Assembly (NCBI RefSeq): GCF_023824315.1
Contig: NZ_CP098732.1
Span: forward strand, 1,364,001 to 1,428,000
Direction of reading: 5' to 3'
Origin: Acinetobacter tibetensis
Lineage (GTDB): Bacteria; Pseudomonadota; Gammaproteobacteria; Pseudomonadales; Moraxellaceae
Length of the DNA stretch: 64,000 nucleotides
Below the pieces are notes generated by a model. It did no database searches. It was not told the DNA's origin and saw nothing but the letters and a program-made list of their open reading frames with translations. A program made the position numbers and the translations under genes. Positions 36,811 through 45,659 of the stretch are shown here, in pieces. Every line of letters starts with the position of its first letter. Positions within the stretch are counted from its first letter, which is position 1.

Positions 36811-36851
36811 AGCATCTTATCCATGCAAAATGCAGATCCGATGCTATTTTT
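36811..36851. terminator. Possible terminator after the quinone reductase gene
   Basis: AGCATC (36811) pairs with GATGCT (36840-36845), with an inner ATGCA/TGCAG pairing, and ATTTTTAC follows. It is weaker than the other terminators in the window. Confidence 0.5.
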
Positions 36852-36882
36852 ACTCACGACCCAAACCCGCATGGAATAAGGA

Positions 36883-38172
36883 TTATATTCCAAATTTCTT
36901 GCGGTAACGCCATAAACTGGTTCGGCTAATTCCTAATGCTTGTGCTGTTAATCCCAAGTCATATTGATATTTCTTTAGGGTTTGTTGCAAGGTATAGGCA
37001 TCCAGTTTTGTGGAACTGATTTGCACAGCTTGTTCATATGTTTCAGGCTCAGATACAGAATCCTGCAATACGTGAATGATTTCATCAGGTAAATCAGAAA
37101 TACCTATTTCGGAACGACCATTCGCCATTGCCAGTGCATATAACAACGTATTCTTGAGTTCGCGGACATTCCCCGGCCAGTCATACTTCATTAAAGTTTG
37201 CAGGGCATCCTCTGAAAGGACAGGGGCATGTGCGGAAGTCCGATGCTCATTCAGCAGAAACTCAGCAATTAGGGGGATATCTTCTTTACGTTCACGCAGT
37301 GGCGGTACGAAAATCGGGATGACCCTTAAACGGTAGAGCAAGTCTTGACGGAAACGACCAGATTTTACTTCTTCACGTAGCGCACGATGAGTCGCCGCAA
37401 TAATTCGGACATTGGACTTCAACGATTTTTCACCACCTAAAGGCGTGAATTCTCCTGTTTCCAGTACCCGTAATAATTTGGCTTGTAGTTCCAGTGGAAT
37501 TTCTGCAATTTCATCCAGAAATAATGTGCCACCTGCCGCACGTTCAAAGACACCTTTATGTTCACGGATTGCGCCAGTAAAAGCCCCTTTAACATGTCCA
37601 AATAATTCACTTTCTAACAGGCTGGCATTGAGCGCAGCACAGTTGATGGCAATGAACGGATGTTTTCTTCTTTGGCTATGTTCATGAATGGCTTGTGCCA
37701 CGAGTTCTTTACCACTGCCTGATTCCCCCCGAACCAGCACAGGAAATTCGGTAATTGCAACTCGTTCAATAATGGAGAACATATGCTGCATAGAACTTGA
37801 GCGGCTATGAAAAGTCTGTTGTAGAGATAATGCTGTTACAGGCTTTGGTTTTACCGTATTTAAAGAAACAGGCTGTAATACAAAAATTTCGCCTACAAAC
37901 TGTTGATCAAGTACATCGAGTTTTTTTCGGGTCAATAAATATTGTGCAGAGGTTTCAGGCAGATGAATCAGCCCCGTTTGCAGTTCTGTATTTTGAATTA
38001 AATGTTTGAATGTCGTGATGATTTTTTTATTGAACTCGGATGTACCATATTCATAAATAAAGTTTTGGCTCTGCTGTTCTTGAATCAAGATCAAACTTTC
38101 ATCAATAAGACTTTGTAATTGTTCTAAAAATAATTCTAGCTGAGTTTGTAAGGTAAAACTAAGTGTTAGCAT
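36883..38172 (-). CDS. Sigma-54-dependent activator of sulfide oxidation genes
   Basis: A 429-residue enhancer-binding protein. An N-terminal sensor of about 115 residues is followed by the AAA+ domain (Walker A GESGSGKE, sigma-54 contact loop GAFTGA, Walker [10 protein letters not shown]) and a Fis-type helix-turn-helix ([22 protein letters not shown]). It is divergent from the persulfide dioxygenase/SQR genes, which have a -24/-12 promoter. The arrangement resembles FisR of Cupriavidus. FisR senses sulfane sulfur through cysteines, but the sensor part here has none before Cys177 of the AAA+ domain. The signal is therefore unclear. Confidence 0.88.
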   Translation of the reverse strand: MLTLSFTLQTQLELFLEQLQSLIDESLILIQEQQSQNFIYEYGTSEFNKKIITTFKHLIQNTELQTGLIHLPETSAQYLLTRKKLDVLDQQFVGEIFVLQPVSLNTVKPKPVTALSLQQTFHSRSSSMQHMFSIIERVAITEFPVLVRGESGSGKELVAQAIHEHSQRRKHPFIAINCAALNASLLESELFGHVKGAFTGAIREHKGVFERAAGGTLFLDEIAEIPLELQAKLLRVLETGEFTPLGGEKSLKSNVRIIAATHRALREEVKSGRFRQDLLYRLRVIPIFVPPLRERKEDIPLIAEFLLNEHRTSAHAPVLSEDALQTLMKYDWPGNVRELKNTLLYALAMANGRSEIGISDLPDEIIHVLQDSVSEPETYEQAVQISSTKLDAYTLQQTLKKYQYDLGLTAQALGISRTSLWRYRKKFGI

Positions 38173-38173
38173 G

Positions 38174-38234
38174 ATGTTTCACTATCTGTTTCATTTGTTT
38201 CTTATTGAAACATAAAATGAAACAAAGATGAAAC
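38174..38234. promoter_or_regulatory. TGTTTCA/TGAAACA repeats, likely upstream activating sites
   Basis: Six copies of GTTTC or GAAAC occur in 60 bp: GTTTCA at 38175, TGTTTCA at 38186, GTTTC at 38196, TGAAAC at 38205, ATGAAAC at 38216 and ATGAAAC at 38227. Three point each way around a centre near 38203. They lie 75-135 bp before the -24/-12 promoter, as expected for enhancer sites of the divergent sigma-54 activator. A TATCAA element near 38282 could be part of an IHF site. Confidence 0.65.
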
Positions 38235-38308
38235 CGTATGGAAGAGTAAATTTATAATTTAAACTTTAATATATTGTTTTTTATCAATATAATTAAAAAA
38301 GCTAAAAG

Positions 38309-38325
38309 TTGGCACTGAGTTTGCA
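38309..38325 (+). promoter_or_regulatory. Sigma-54 (-24/-12) promoter of the sulfide oxidation genes
   Basis: TTGGCACTGAGTTTGCA has GG and GC ten bases apart and matches the TGGCAC and TTGC blocks of the sigma-54 consensus. It overlaps a TTG that would otherwise be taken as an upstream start. The real gene starts at 38366. Confidence 0.85.
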
Positions 38326-38365
38326 ATTTAAGAATAAAGAAACGTATTTATTCAGGTGTTACAAC

Positions 38366-39049
38366 ATGATCTTTCATCAATTTTTTGAAGTAGAAAGTTC
38401 AACTTATACTTATCTCTTGGCTTCAGAGCAGACACATGAAGCAGTATTGATTGACCCAGTTGCTTCTGAAATAGACGTCTATACCCAGTATTTAGAAATG
38501 CATAACTTAACACTGGTCTATAGTTTGGATACGCATGTTCATGCGGATCATGTTACCGCTGCCAATCTATTACGTGAAAAGTTTGGCTGTAAAACCGTAT
38601 TGCATCGTAATTCAGGTGTGAGTTGTGGCGACATTTTTATTACTGATCGTAGTGCGATTCGGATAGGTGAAATAAATATTGAAGCTCGTTATACCCCAGG
38701 ACACACCAACGCATGTACCAGTTATGTTGCAGAAGGTATGGTATTTACTGGTGACGCTTTATTGATTGATGGTTGTGGACGTACTGACTTTCAGGAAGGG
38801 AATGCCGAAACCTTGTATGACAGCATTCATACTCAAATCTTTACTTTGCCAGACGAGACTATTGTTTACCCGGGTCATGATTATAAAGGCCGTTTAGCTT
38901 CGACAGTCGGACATGAGCGTTTGCACAATTCGCGTTTAGGTACAGCGCGAAACAAAGCTGAATTTGTTGAAATTATGAACAATTTAAATCTTCCATATCC
39001 GAAAAAAATTGATATCGCATTACCTGCCAATAAAGCATGTGGTCAGTAA
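38366..39049 (+). CDS. Persulfide dioxygenase (ETHE1/Blh-like MBL-fold)
   Basis: A 227-residue metallo-beta-lactamase-fold enzyme. The HxHxDH motif is His57-x-His59-x-Asp61-His62. Further ligands are in TPGHTNACTSY, FTGDALLIDGCGRTDF and YPGHDYKGR, all as in ETHE1. It oxidises glutathione persulfide to sulfite with an Fe(II) centre. The ATG at 38366 lies 41 bp after the -12 element and gives the normal N-terminus; a longer frame from 38309 runs through the promoter. The gene is followed by the SQR fusion after 12 bp. Confidence 0.9.
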   Translation: MIFHQFFEVESSTYTYLLASEQTHEAVLIDPVASEIDVYTQYLEMHNLTLVYSLDTHVHADHVTAANLLREKFGCKTVLHRNSGVSCGDIFITDRSAIRIGEINIEARYTPGHTNACTSYVAEGMVFTGDALLIDGCGRTDFQEGNAETLYDSIHTQIFTLPDETIVYPGHDYKGRLASTVGHERLHNSRLGTARNKAEFVEIMNNLNLPYPKKIDIALPANKACGQ

Positions 39050-39061
39050 AGGAGAGTGAAG

Positions 39062-40717
39062 ATGCAATTAAAACAAGTCAATGCCGAATTCTGGGTTGCC
39101 GATCAAATTACTGTACAAGATATTGAATTGATCGTAGCACGTGGTATTAAAACCATCTTTTGTAATCGTCCAGATGGTGAAGGTGCTGATCAACCGAATG
39201 TGGCTGAAATTGAACAGGCCTTGCAACCGTATGGGATTCAAATTCAGTATTTGCCTGTGGTCAGCGGTAAGGTGACCGATGAGCAGTCCGAAGAGTTTAA
39301 GCAACTTTATATGCAGGCACAAAAGCCATTATTGGCATATTGCCGATCGGGAACACGGTCTATTACGCTTTGGGCATTGTCTCAAGTGGCAGATCAGACC
39401 TTAGAGAAAATGTTACTGACAGCAAAAACTTTAGGCTATGACTTACAAGGTGTAGTACCCCGTATTTTAAAGCAATCGACGCATGCACAAGAGCATATTC
39501 CAAAGTTTAGTGTGGTGATTGTAGGGGGTGGTGCTGCGGGTATTTCTGTAGCATCGAGCTTACTTTCACGTCAGCCGAATTTAGATATTGCGATTATTGA
39601 TCCCGCGGAAGTTCACTACTACCAACCGGGTTGGACCATGGTGGGCGGCGGCATTTTTAAGCCTGAAAAAACTGTGCGGACCATGGCAAGCTTAATTCCG
39701 AAACAAGTGCAATGGATTAAAGCGGCTGTTGCAGCTTTTGATCCAGACAATAAACAAGTGTTACTGGAAGGATGTAAGCCACTGAATTATGAAGCTTTGG
39801 TGGTTTGCCCAGGGTTAAAACTGAATTGGCATGGTATTGAGGGTTTGGTCGAAACGCTGGGTAAGAATGGTGTGACTTCTAACTATCGTTATGACTTAGC
39901 ACCTTATACTTGGCAGTTAGTCCGAGAAATGCAACGCGGTAAGGCGATTTTCACTCAACCGCCTATGCCAATTAAGTGTGCAGGTGCGCCGCAGAAAGCC
40001 ATGTATTTATCTGCGGATTATTGGCAAAAGCAGGGCGTACTTAAAGATATCCAGATTGATTTTTACAATACAGGTGCAGCGTTATTTGGCGTGCCCGCCT
40101 ATGTGCCTGCCTTGATGGAATACGTCAAACGTTATGACGCAAATTTGCATTTTAACCATCAATTAATCAAGGTCGATGGTCCGCAAAAACGTGCTTGGTT
40201 TAAGCAACTGAATGGTGAAAACAGCAGTATTGTTGAAACCGATTTTGACATGATTCATGTGGTGCCGCCACAGCAAGCTCCAGACTTTATTCGGGCAAGT
40301 AATTTGGTTGATCAGGCAGGTTGGGTCAGTGTCGATCAACATACCTTACAGCATACCCAATATCCGCATATTTTTGCTTTGGGTGATGTCATGAATGCAC
40401 CAAATGCCAAAACAGCCGCCGCAGCACGTAAGCAAGCACCGATTGTGGCTGTGAATGTACTGGAGTATTTACAAGGCGGTGCCAACTTTGCCCAATACGA
40501 TGGTTATGGTTCATGTCCACTTACCGTAGAGCGTGGAAAAATTGTACTGGCTGAGTTTGGTTATGGTGGCAAGTTACTCCCAAGCTTTCCAAAATGGCTG
40601 CTTAATGGTGAACAACCAACACGACTGGCATGGCTATTAAAAGAGCAGATTCTTCCACCGATGTATTGGGATGGCATGCTCAAAGGGCATGAATGGATGG
40701 TTAAACCTAAACGGTAA
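39062..40717 (+). CDS. Phosphatase-like domain (DUF442) fused to sulfide:quinone oxidoreductase
   Basis: A 551-residue fusion. Residues 1-110 form a DUF442/beta-lactamase-hydrolase-like phosphatase fold with the CRSGTR loop. Residues 140-551 form a type II (human SQOR-like) sulfide:quinone oxidoreductase with the FAD motif VGGGAAGIS, a VVCPGLKLNW cysteine and IKCAGAPQKAMYL. It oxidises sulfide at the membrane and passes electrons to quinone, giving persulfide for the dioxygenase encoded upstream. The N-terminal domain may act in sulfur transfer. AAAGGAGAG precedes the ATG at 39062. Confidence 0.88.
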   Translation: MQLKQVNAEFWVADQITVQDIELIVARGIKTIFCNRPDGEGADQPNVAEIEQALQPYGIQIQYLPVVSGKVTDEQSEEFKQLYMQAQKPLLAYCRSGTRSITLWALSQVADQTLEKMLLTAKTLGYDLQGVVPRILKQSTHAQEHIPKFSVVIVGGGAAGISVASSLLSRQPNLDIAIIDPAEVHYYQPGWTMVGGGIFKPEKTVRTMASLIPKQVQWIKAAVAAFDPDNKQVLLEGCKPLNYEALVVCPGLKLNWHGIEGLVETLGKNGVTSNYRYDLAPYTWQLVREMQRGKAIFTQPPMPIKCAGAPQKAMYLSADYWQKQGVLKDIQIDFYNTGAALFGVPAYVPALMEYVKRYDANLHFNHQLIKVDGPQKRAWFKQLNGENSSIVETDFDMIHVVPPQQAPDFIRASNLVDQAGWVSVDQHTLQHTQYPHIFALGDVMNAPNAKTAAAARKQAPIVAVNVLEYLQGGANFAQYDGYGSCPLTVERGKIVLAEFGYGGKLLPSFPKWLLNGEQPTRLAWLLKEQILPPMYWDGMLKGHEWMVKPKR

Positions 40718-40740
40718 TTATTTTAACTCCTTAAAAAACA

Positions 40741-40785
40741 AGTCCCTATCTGTCATTTTACAGATGGGTTAGGGACTCTTTTATT
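40741..40785 (+). terminator. Terminator between SQR and TauE/SafE genes
   Basis: AGTCCCTA pairs with TAGGGACT and ATCTGT with ACAGAT, followed by CTTTTATTT. The permease gene 40 bp downstream may therefore be expressed at a lower level than the SQR gene. Confidence 0.75.
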
Positions 40786-40824
40786 TAAAAAAGAGTCCCC
40801 CTTGAGGTAAAGAGGTCTAGAACC

Positions 40825-41604
40825 ATGTGGTTGTTAGTTTTAGAAGGCTTGGCAATAGGATGTTTGCTTGGCATGACGGGTGCTGGCGGAGGAATACTCG
40901 CAGTTCCTGCACTGATGGCGAGTCAGGGATGGAGTGTGGCTCAGGCAGCCCCAGTCGGCTTATTGGCTGTTACCTTGTCGGCTTTTGTGGGAACAATTCA
41001 GGGTTTCTTCAAAAAAATCGTGCGTTATCGCGCTGCGATTTGGATTGCACTGATTAGTATTCCTTCAGCACGTTATGGTGTACAGCTTTCTAATATCATT
41101 TCTCCAGTATGGCTGAGCATTGCTTTTAGCCTAGTGATGTTGGTGGTGGCTTATCGAGTCTTTTTTAATAAAGTCAATGATATGGAAAATCCACCTTGTA
41201 AAGTGAATAAATCGACTGGACGACTCATCTGGAATTTCAAAACGGCTTCCGTGTTGGGTTTCATTGGTGTGGTTGCAGGATTATTGACTGGACTACTAGG
41301 TGTCGGTGGTGGCTTCGTGATTGTACCTGCATTGCGTAAAGCCACAGATTTAGACATGAACAGTATTGTGGCAACTTCACTGATGATTATTTTCTTGATC
41401 GGTGGTGTGAGTATTTCAATCCATGTCTTGGATGGTTTTCAGTATCCCATCAGTATTTCAGCAACCTTTGTAATTGCCTGTATTGTGGGTATGTTATTGG
41501 GGCGTAAAGCAACGAACCTTGTGCCATCCAGCGTCATTCAAAAGATTTTTGCCATTACCGTGATTGTGGTGGCGATTTCAATGTTGGTGAAAGCTTTGGT
41601 TTGA
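40825..41604 (+). CDS. TauE/SafE family sulfite/sulfonate exporter
   Basis: A 259-residue membrane protein with about eight helices and the duplicated glycine motif of the TauE/SafE family (MTGAGGGILAVPAL near residue 18 and LLGVGGGFVIVPAL near residue 160). Next to sulfide and persulfide oxidation enzymes it probably exports sulfite or a related sulfur anion. It starts after a terminator in the same direction, so expression may come through read-through. Confidence 0.85.
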   Translation: MWLLVLEGLAIGCLLGMTGAGGGILAVPALMASQGWSVAQAAPVGLLAVTLSAFVGTIQGFFKKIVRYRAAIWIALISIPSARYGVQLSNIISPVWLSIAFSLVMLVVAYRVFFNKVNDMENPPCKVNKSTGRLIWNFKTASVLGFIGVVAGLLTGLLGVGGGFVIVPALRKATDLDMNSIVATSLMIIFLIGGVSISIHVLDGFQYPISISATFVIACIVGMLLGRKATNLVPSSVIQKIFAITVIVVAISMLVKALV

Positions 41605-41662
41605 TTAAGAGTCTATATTGAATTAAGCCAGCTAAGCCAAATCTGAAGATGCAACTTAAAAC

Positions 41663-41690
41663 AGCACAGGACGAATCATCATCCTGTGCT
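41663..41690. terminator. Bidirectional terminator between convergent genes
   Basis: AGCACAGGA and TCCTGTGCT form a 9-bp stem around a 10-base loop, followed by ATTGTTTATT. It separates the TauE/SafE gene from the converging methyltransferase gene. Confidence 0.7.
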
Positions 41691-41695
41691 ATTGT

Positions 41696-42367
41696 TTATT
41701 GAGATACGTCGGATTTACGGATCTGGATCGCAAATTGAATTACGTGTGATAAGCCATGATGGAGCTGTCCTTCGAAGCGCTCAACTTCACCGACAAAAAA
41801 GTGCTGAATATGATCGTGTTGAAAATGATTTAGAAATTCTATCGGATCGTACAGCATTGCTTTGACCCGAGGTCCACCAGTTTGATAGGCAAGCTGTTCT
41901 GTGGAATAAACTTCACCAATAAACCATCCGCCATCAACCAAACTGTTGCGAACACCTTGCAACATCTGCTGGCGTGTTATCGCATTAAAATGCCCAAATA
42001 CACAGATGATGTTGTCATATTGATTTTCTTGCCAATTTGCCTGAGTTAAATCCACTTTATGCGTATGAAGTGCGATGCGGAGTTCAACTGCATGGCGTTG
42101 TGCTTTATCTAGCGCAACCTGAGCATAGTCCCAGAGTTCAGCGCGAAAGGGGCGTTGCTGTTGTTTTGCCAAGTCAGCCAAATACAGCAGATTGCGACCT
42201 TCACCTTCGGCAAGCCCAAGGGTATTACCTAAAATGTCAATTTTTTGTGCGATCTGCTGAATAAACACATTGGCGTCCCGACCATAAAGATGATCTTGCT
42301 CGGCATAGCGAGCATCCCATTCATTCGTTATAGGCGTATCTGAATTATTCGGCATGATTAAATTCAT
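41696..42367 (-). CDS. Class I SAM-dependent methyltransferase, TehB-like
   Basis: A 223-residue Rossmann-fold methyltransferase. Motif I has the variant LAEGEGRNLLYLA found in the TehB/thiopurine-like branch. ICVFGHFNAITRQQMLQGVRNSLVDGG corresponds to motifs IV-V. The substrate is unknown; relatives act on small electrophiles, metalloids or thiols. The start overlaps the end of the AhpD-like gene by 23 bp; an ATG four codons later (42355) is equally possible. The neighbouring peroxidase-like gene suggests a stress or detoxification role. Confidence 0.78.
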   Translation of the reverse strand: MNLIMPNNSDTPITNEWDARYAEQDHLYGRDANVFIQQIAQKIDILGNTLGLAEGEGRNLLYLADLAKQQQRPFRAELWDYAQVALDKAQRHAVELRIALHTHKVDLTQANWQENQYDNIICVFGHFNAITRQQMLQGVRNSLVDGGWFIGEVYSTEQLAYQTGGPRVKAMLYDPIEFLNHFQHDHIQHFFVGEVERFEGQLHHGLSHVIQFAIQIRKSDVSQ

Positions 42368-42686
42368 TAAATGCAGTTACAGCATTGGCAGCATACATTA
42401 ACGATGGTCCGCCACCCATATACACAGCGATACCTAGCACTTCATTCAGTTCTTCAAAGCTCATGCCCATTTTGACCAAGGTACGCACATGAAAACCAAT
42501 ACAGCCATCACAACGGTTGGCAACGCCAATGGCAAGCGCAATCAATTCTTTGGTTTTAGCATCCAAAATGCCATCTTTCATGGCAGCTTGCGAGAGTGAA
42601 TTAAAACTCTTGATCAGATCGGGGGATTGATCACGCATACTTTTGATGTTGGCAGAAATTTCTTGTGTAAGTTCGGTGTAGCTCAT
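42345..42686 (-). CDS. AhpD/carboxymuconolactone decarboxylase family protein
   Basis: A 113-residue helical protein with the AhpD-type CDGCIGFHVRT redox motif (CxxC followed by His) and a GGGPSLMYAANAV end. Such proteins are small disulfide reductases or peroxidases. True carboxymuconolactone decarboxylase lacks this CxxC, so a role in protocatechuate breakdown is unlikely. It is the first gene of a two-gene set with the methyltransferase. Confidence 0.82.
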   Translation of the reverse strand: MSYTELTQEISANIKSMRDQSPDLIKSFNSLSQAAMKDGILDAKTKELIALAIGVANRCDGCIGFHVRTLVKMGMSFEELNEVLGIAVYMGGGPSLMYAANAVTAFNEFNHAE

Positions 42687-42934
42687 GGTAAATCACCTTA
42701 TATTTTGTATGGGTTTATTTTAAATTACCATGTTTATCATGAATATATTATATTTTTATATATTGATTTTTGTGAAAAGTATTTAATACTACAAGTCCCT
42801 GTTTAATCTTAATAATTTTGAATGAGAGCGTTAAGTATTCTCTCGCGAATTTAGCGTGATGCCATGTCTACGAACATATGTCAGTTGGCACGGATTGAAG
42901 CCAATCGAATCATGCTAAAAGACTCAATACGATT

Positions 42935-43954
42935 TTAATGCGTAAACGCTTGTTTATTGTGATCACGCCATTCGGAAGGGCTGATGCCAAACCAATGTTT
43001 AAAGTTACGGCTAAAAATGGAAAGTTCTGCATAGCCGAGTTGTAAGGCTAAATCTGTGAGGCTGACATTACCCGCGTTAATCATACGAAGCGCTTCTTTC
43101 TTGCGGACGTTTTCGAGTAAATCTCGATAAGTCGTGCCTTGCATTTTTAAGAGTCGCTGTAACTTTTTTGGATGCATACCCATACATAAAGCAATATTTT
43201 CAATACTACAATCACCTGTTGCCATTAACATGCGGACTGAGCTTTCAATCAATGTAGGATCAAGAGTAGCTTTGGTGCTGCTCTGCGTTTCCAGTCGTTG
43301 TACGATCAGTTGATCTACCAAATCTTCATTAAATGCATAAGGTTTATGGGTTAAAAAACTGGCAGGGAAATAAAGCGCATCTTCTTCTGTTTCGAACTCA
43401 ACTCGGCAAGCGAAATGCTCTGTAAACACTTTAGGGTGTTTGGGAGCATGTTGCTTAAGATGAATTTTTTCAGCATGCCATGCGGGTCCAATCAAATCTT
43501 TTAAAATATTCGTCACGAGGCAGATTGCCAGTTGTGACTTTTGTGGGATATCGACATTGTATTCGTTTAAACGAACAAAGGTCAGTTTAGACCGTTGTGC
43601 ATTTACTTGTGAAACTTGAAACACGATGCCTTCGGCATGTAAATAAACATATTTTTGGGCAACATTCAACGCATCTAAAATGGTCGCTTGTCGGGACATA
43701 TACACGCCAATTAAACCAATCGTGTTAATATTTTGTAGTGCGCCAAGTTTTAAACCAAAACATTCTTCTTGGCAGTGCAAAGCCGCATTTTCTAATAAAC
43801 TTAAGTAATGATCATAATGAATGAAAGAATCGGGATCGCGTAGTAAAGATGGCAAAATACCGACTTGTTTTAATATTTCTATAGGATTTACACCGTAACT
43901 ACGAACAAGTTCTTCGAACCCACCAAGGCTGGCTGCACGGATATAACTTGCCAT
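42935..43954 (-). CDS. AraC-family regulator with arabinose-binding-like N-domain
   Basis: A 339-residue regulator. The N-terminal part (about residues 20-200) resembles the Arabinose_bd domain of OruR/ArgR-like proteins. The C-terminal helix-turn-helix includes SLTDLALQLGYAELSIFSRNFKHWFGISPSEWR. It is divergent from the aldehyde dehydrogenase gene, and two direct repeats lie between the genes. It probably activates the aldehyde dehydrogenase and the now broken GMC oxidoreductase gene. The inducer is unknown. Confidence 0.85.
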   Translation of the reverse strand: MASYIRAASLGGFEELVRSYGVNPIEILKQVGILPSLLRDPDSFIHYDHYLSLLENAALHCQEECFGLKLGALQNINTIGLIGVYMSRQATILDALNVAQKYVYLHAEGIVFQVSQVNAQRSKLTFVRLNEYNVDIPQKSQLAICLVTNILKDLIGPAWHAEKIHLKQHAPKHPKVFTEHFACRVEFETEEDALYFPASFLTHKPYAFNEDLVDQLIVQRLETQSSTKATLDPTLIESSVRMLMATGDCSIENIALCMGMHPKKLQRLLKMQGTTYRDLLENVRKKEALRMINAGNVSLTDLALQLGYAELSIFSRNFKHWFGISPSEWRDHNKQAFTH

Positions 43955-43969
43955 AACAATGTTCCTGAA

Positions 43970-44007
43970 TGTCCTAAAAGATCAAGTGAGTGTCCTAAAA
44001 AGTCAAG
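43970..44007. promoter_or_regulatory. Direct repeats for the AraC-type regulator
   Basis: TGTCCTAAAAGATCAAG (43970-43986) and TGTCCTAAAAAGTCAAG (43991-44007) are direct repeats with a 21-bp period, two helical turns. This is the geometry expected for an AraC-family activator. They lie between the regulator and the aldehyde dehydrogenase genes. Confidence 0.75.
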
Positions 44008-44103
44008 CTCAATTCAAGTGTTTTGTTAAAGTAGAGTGAGAGATTTTCTCCATCTAGGCATCAAGAACGAGTCAATAATCGTTAGCCGTTAAAAGGAAAG
44101 ACT

Positions 44104-45549
44104 ATGCAACTTACAGTTCAGTCGCATTTAGAGCAAACAGTTATCGAACAGACATTACAAAACTGTTTCCAATTACAGCGCACGAGCTTTCATCAGCAAG
44201 GCATTGAAAGCAATGCACAACGCAAACAGCATTTATTGAATTTAAAGGCCATGATCACTAATCATCGAGAAGCGATTATTGAAGCTTTAAATCGTGATTA
44301 TGGCAATCGTTCACGTCATGAAACTTTACTGGCAGAAATTATTACAGCTACTGACGATATCAATAGCAGTATTAAACATTTGAATCAATGGACGAAGGTG
44401 CAAAAGCGCAGAGTCGATCACAGCATGTACTTTGGTGCCAAGAACCGCCTAATTCCTCAACCACTGGGTGTGATTGGCGTTATTGTGCCGTGGAATTTCC
44501 CCATTAATTTGATGTTTTCGCAATTGTCCGCCGTGTTTGCTGCGGGGAATACCGCTATGGTGAAAATGTCGGAAAATTCGCGTCATTTGGCAGAGTTGCT
44601 CATTGAGATTAGCCCTAAATATTTTGCCAAAGAAAAATTACAAATTTTTGATGAAACGGGCGAGGTTGGTGTCGTATTTTCCAAACTGCCATTTGATCAT
44701 CTGATGTTTACGGGTTCAGGTGCTACAGGACGTAAAGTGATGGCGGCTGCGGCTGAAAACTTAACTCCTGTGACTTTGGAACTCGGGGGTAAATCACCCG
44801 CGGTCATTGATCCAGAATACCCAATCGACAAAGCAGTTGAGCGGATTATGTTCGTGAAGCAGTTTAATGCGGGACAAATCTGTACCAATGTCGATTATTT
44901 ATTTGTGCATGAAACGAAACTTCAGCAATTTATTGAAACTGCAAAGGCTTGGGTACAAGAGCATGTACCTGATATTTATAGTAAAGATTATACTTCGGTG
45001 ATTGATCATCGTGCTTATCAACGCTTAATTCACAGTCTTGCTGATGCGGAAGCCAAAGGGGCAACTTTAATTAATTTAAACCAACAAGAAGCCGATGCTG
45101 CAACACGAAAAATTCCGCTGACTTTGGTGCTCAACAGCAATGATGAGATGGAAATTGATATGCGCGAAACTTTTGGTCCCATTTTGATGGTGAAAACTTA
45201 TCAAAGCCCTGAACAAGTGGTGGACTATATTGTGCAGCGTGATCGACCTCTGGCATTTTATCCATTTAGTCACAATAAGCGTTTAGTCGAGTTCTATATC
45301 AGTCGTGTCATGTCGGGTGGTGTGTCTGTGAATGATGCATTATTCCACGTTGGACAACACGACTTACCATTTGGTGGTGTGGGGGCAAGTGGTATGGGGC
45401 ATTATCATGGTTATGAAGGTTTTCTCACGTTCTCAAAAATGCGCCCAGTATTTTATCAGGCAGGGTTTTCGAGTTTGAAATTTCTGGCGCCGCCGTATGG
45501 CAAGTTTGCCACTTGGGTGCTGAATTTTTTAATTCGTATGAAGTCTTAG
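44104..45549 (+). CDS. Coniferyl-aldehyde-dehydrogenase-like aldehyde dehydrogenase
   Basis: A 481-residue NAD(P)-dependent aldehyde dehydrogenase. The cofactor region is VIVPWNFPINLMFSQL. The base is in LELGGKSP and the nucleophile in FNAGQICTN. The C-terminal part resembles the coniferyl/fatty aldehyde dehydrogenase branch, with a hydrophobic tail. Substrates could be aromatic or long-chain aldehydes. A GMC alcohol oxidoreductase gene followed it originally, suggesting an alcohol-to-acid route now interrupted by that gene's deletion. It is divergent from the AraC regulator. Confidence 0.88.
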   Translation: MQLTVQSHLEQTVIEQTLQNCFQLQRTSFHQQGIESNAQRKQHLLNLKAMITNHREAIIEALNRDYGNRSRHETLLAEIITATDDINSSIKHLNQWTKVQKRRVDHSMYFGAKNRLIPQPLGVIGVIVPWNFPINLMFSQLSAVFAAGNTAMVKMSENSRHLAELLIEISPKYFAKEKLQIFDETGEVGVVFSKLPFDHLMFTGSGATGRKVMAAAAENLTPVTLELGGKSPAVIDPEYPIDKAVERIMFVKQFNAGQICTNVDYLFVHETKLQQFIETAKAWVQEHVPDIYSKDYTSVIDHRAYQRLIHSLADAEAKGATLINLNQQEADAATRKIPLTLVLNSNDEMEIDMRETFGPILMVKTYQSPEQVVDYIVQRDRPLAFYPFSHNKRLVEFYISRVMSGGVSVNDALFHVGQHDLPFGGVGASGMGHYHGYEGFLTFSKMRPVFYQAGFSSLKFLAPPYGKFATWVLNFLIRMKS

Positions 45550-45580
45550 TTTTACTGTTTAAACCCTTAAATAGGGTAGT

Positions 45581-45608
45581 TGAGCTTCAGAATGATTTTT
45601 GAAGCTCA
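45581..45608. terminator. Stem-loop after the aldehyde dehydrogenase gene
   Basis: TGAGCTTCA and TGAAGCTCA form a 9-bp stem around a loop with five T residues. There is no T-run after it, so it is a weak terminator or processing hairpin. Confidence 0.45.
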
Positions 45609-45659
45609 GGACTGACGCATGTTTAAAAAATAAAAAAAGCTATTAAAGGAGTTAATAGA

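Noticed and set aside
38309..38365. N-terminal extension of the persulfide dioxygenase
   Set aside because: The TTG start lies inside the -24 element of a sigma-54 promoter; the ATG at 38366 gives the standard protein.
42345..42686. 4-carboxymuconolactone decarboxylase (pcaC)
   Set aside because: The CxxC motif and size match AhpD-like proteins; no protocatechuate genes are present.
42889..42910. Another sigma-54-like element, TTGGCACGGATTGAAGC
   Set aside because: GG and GC are 11 bases apart rather than 10 and the TTGC block is missing; no gene follows at a suitable distance on that strand.
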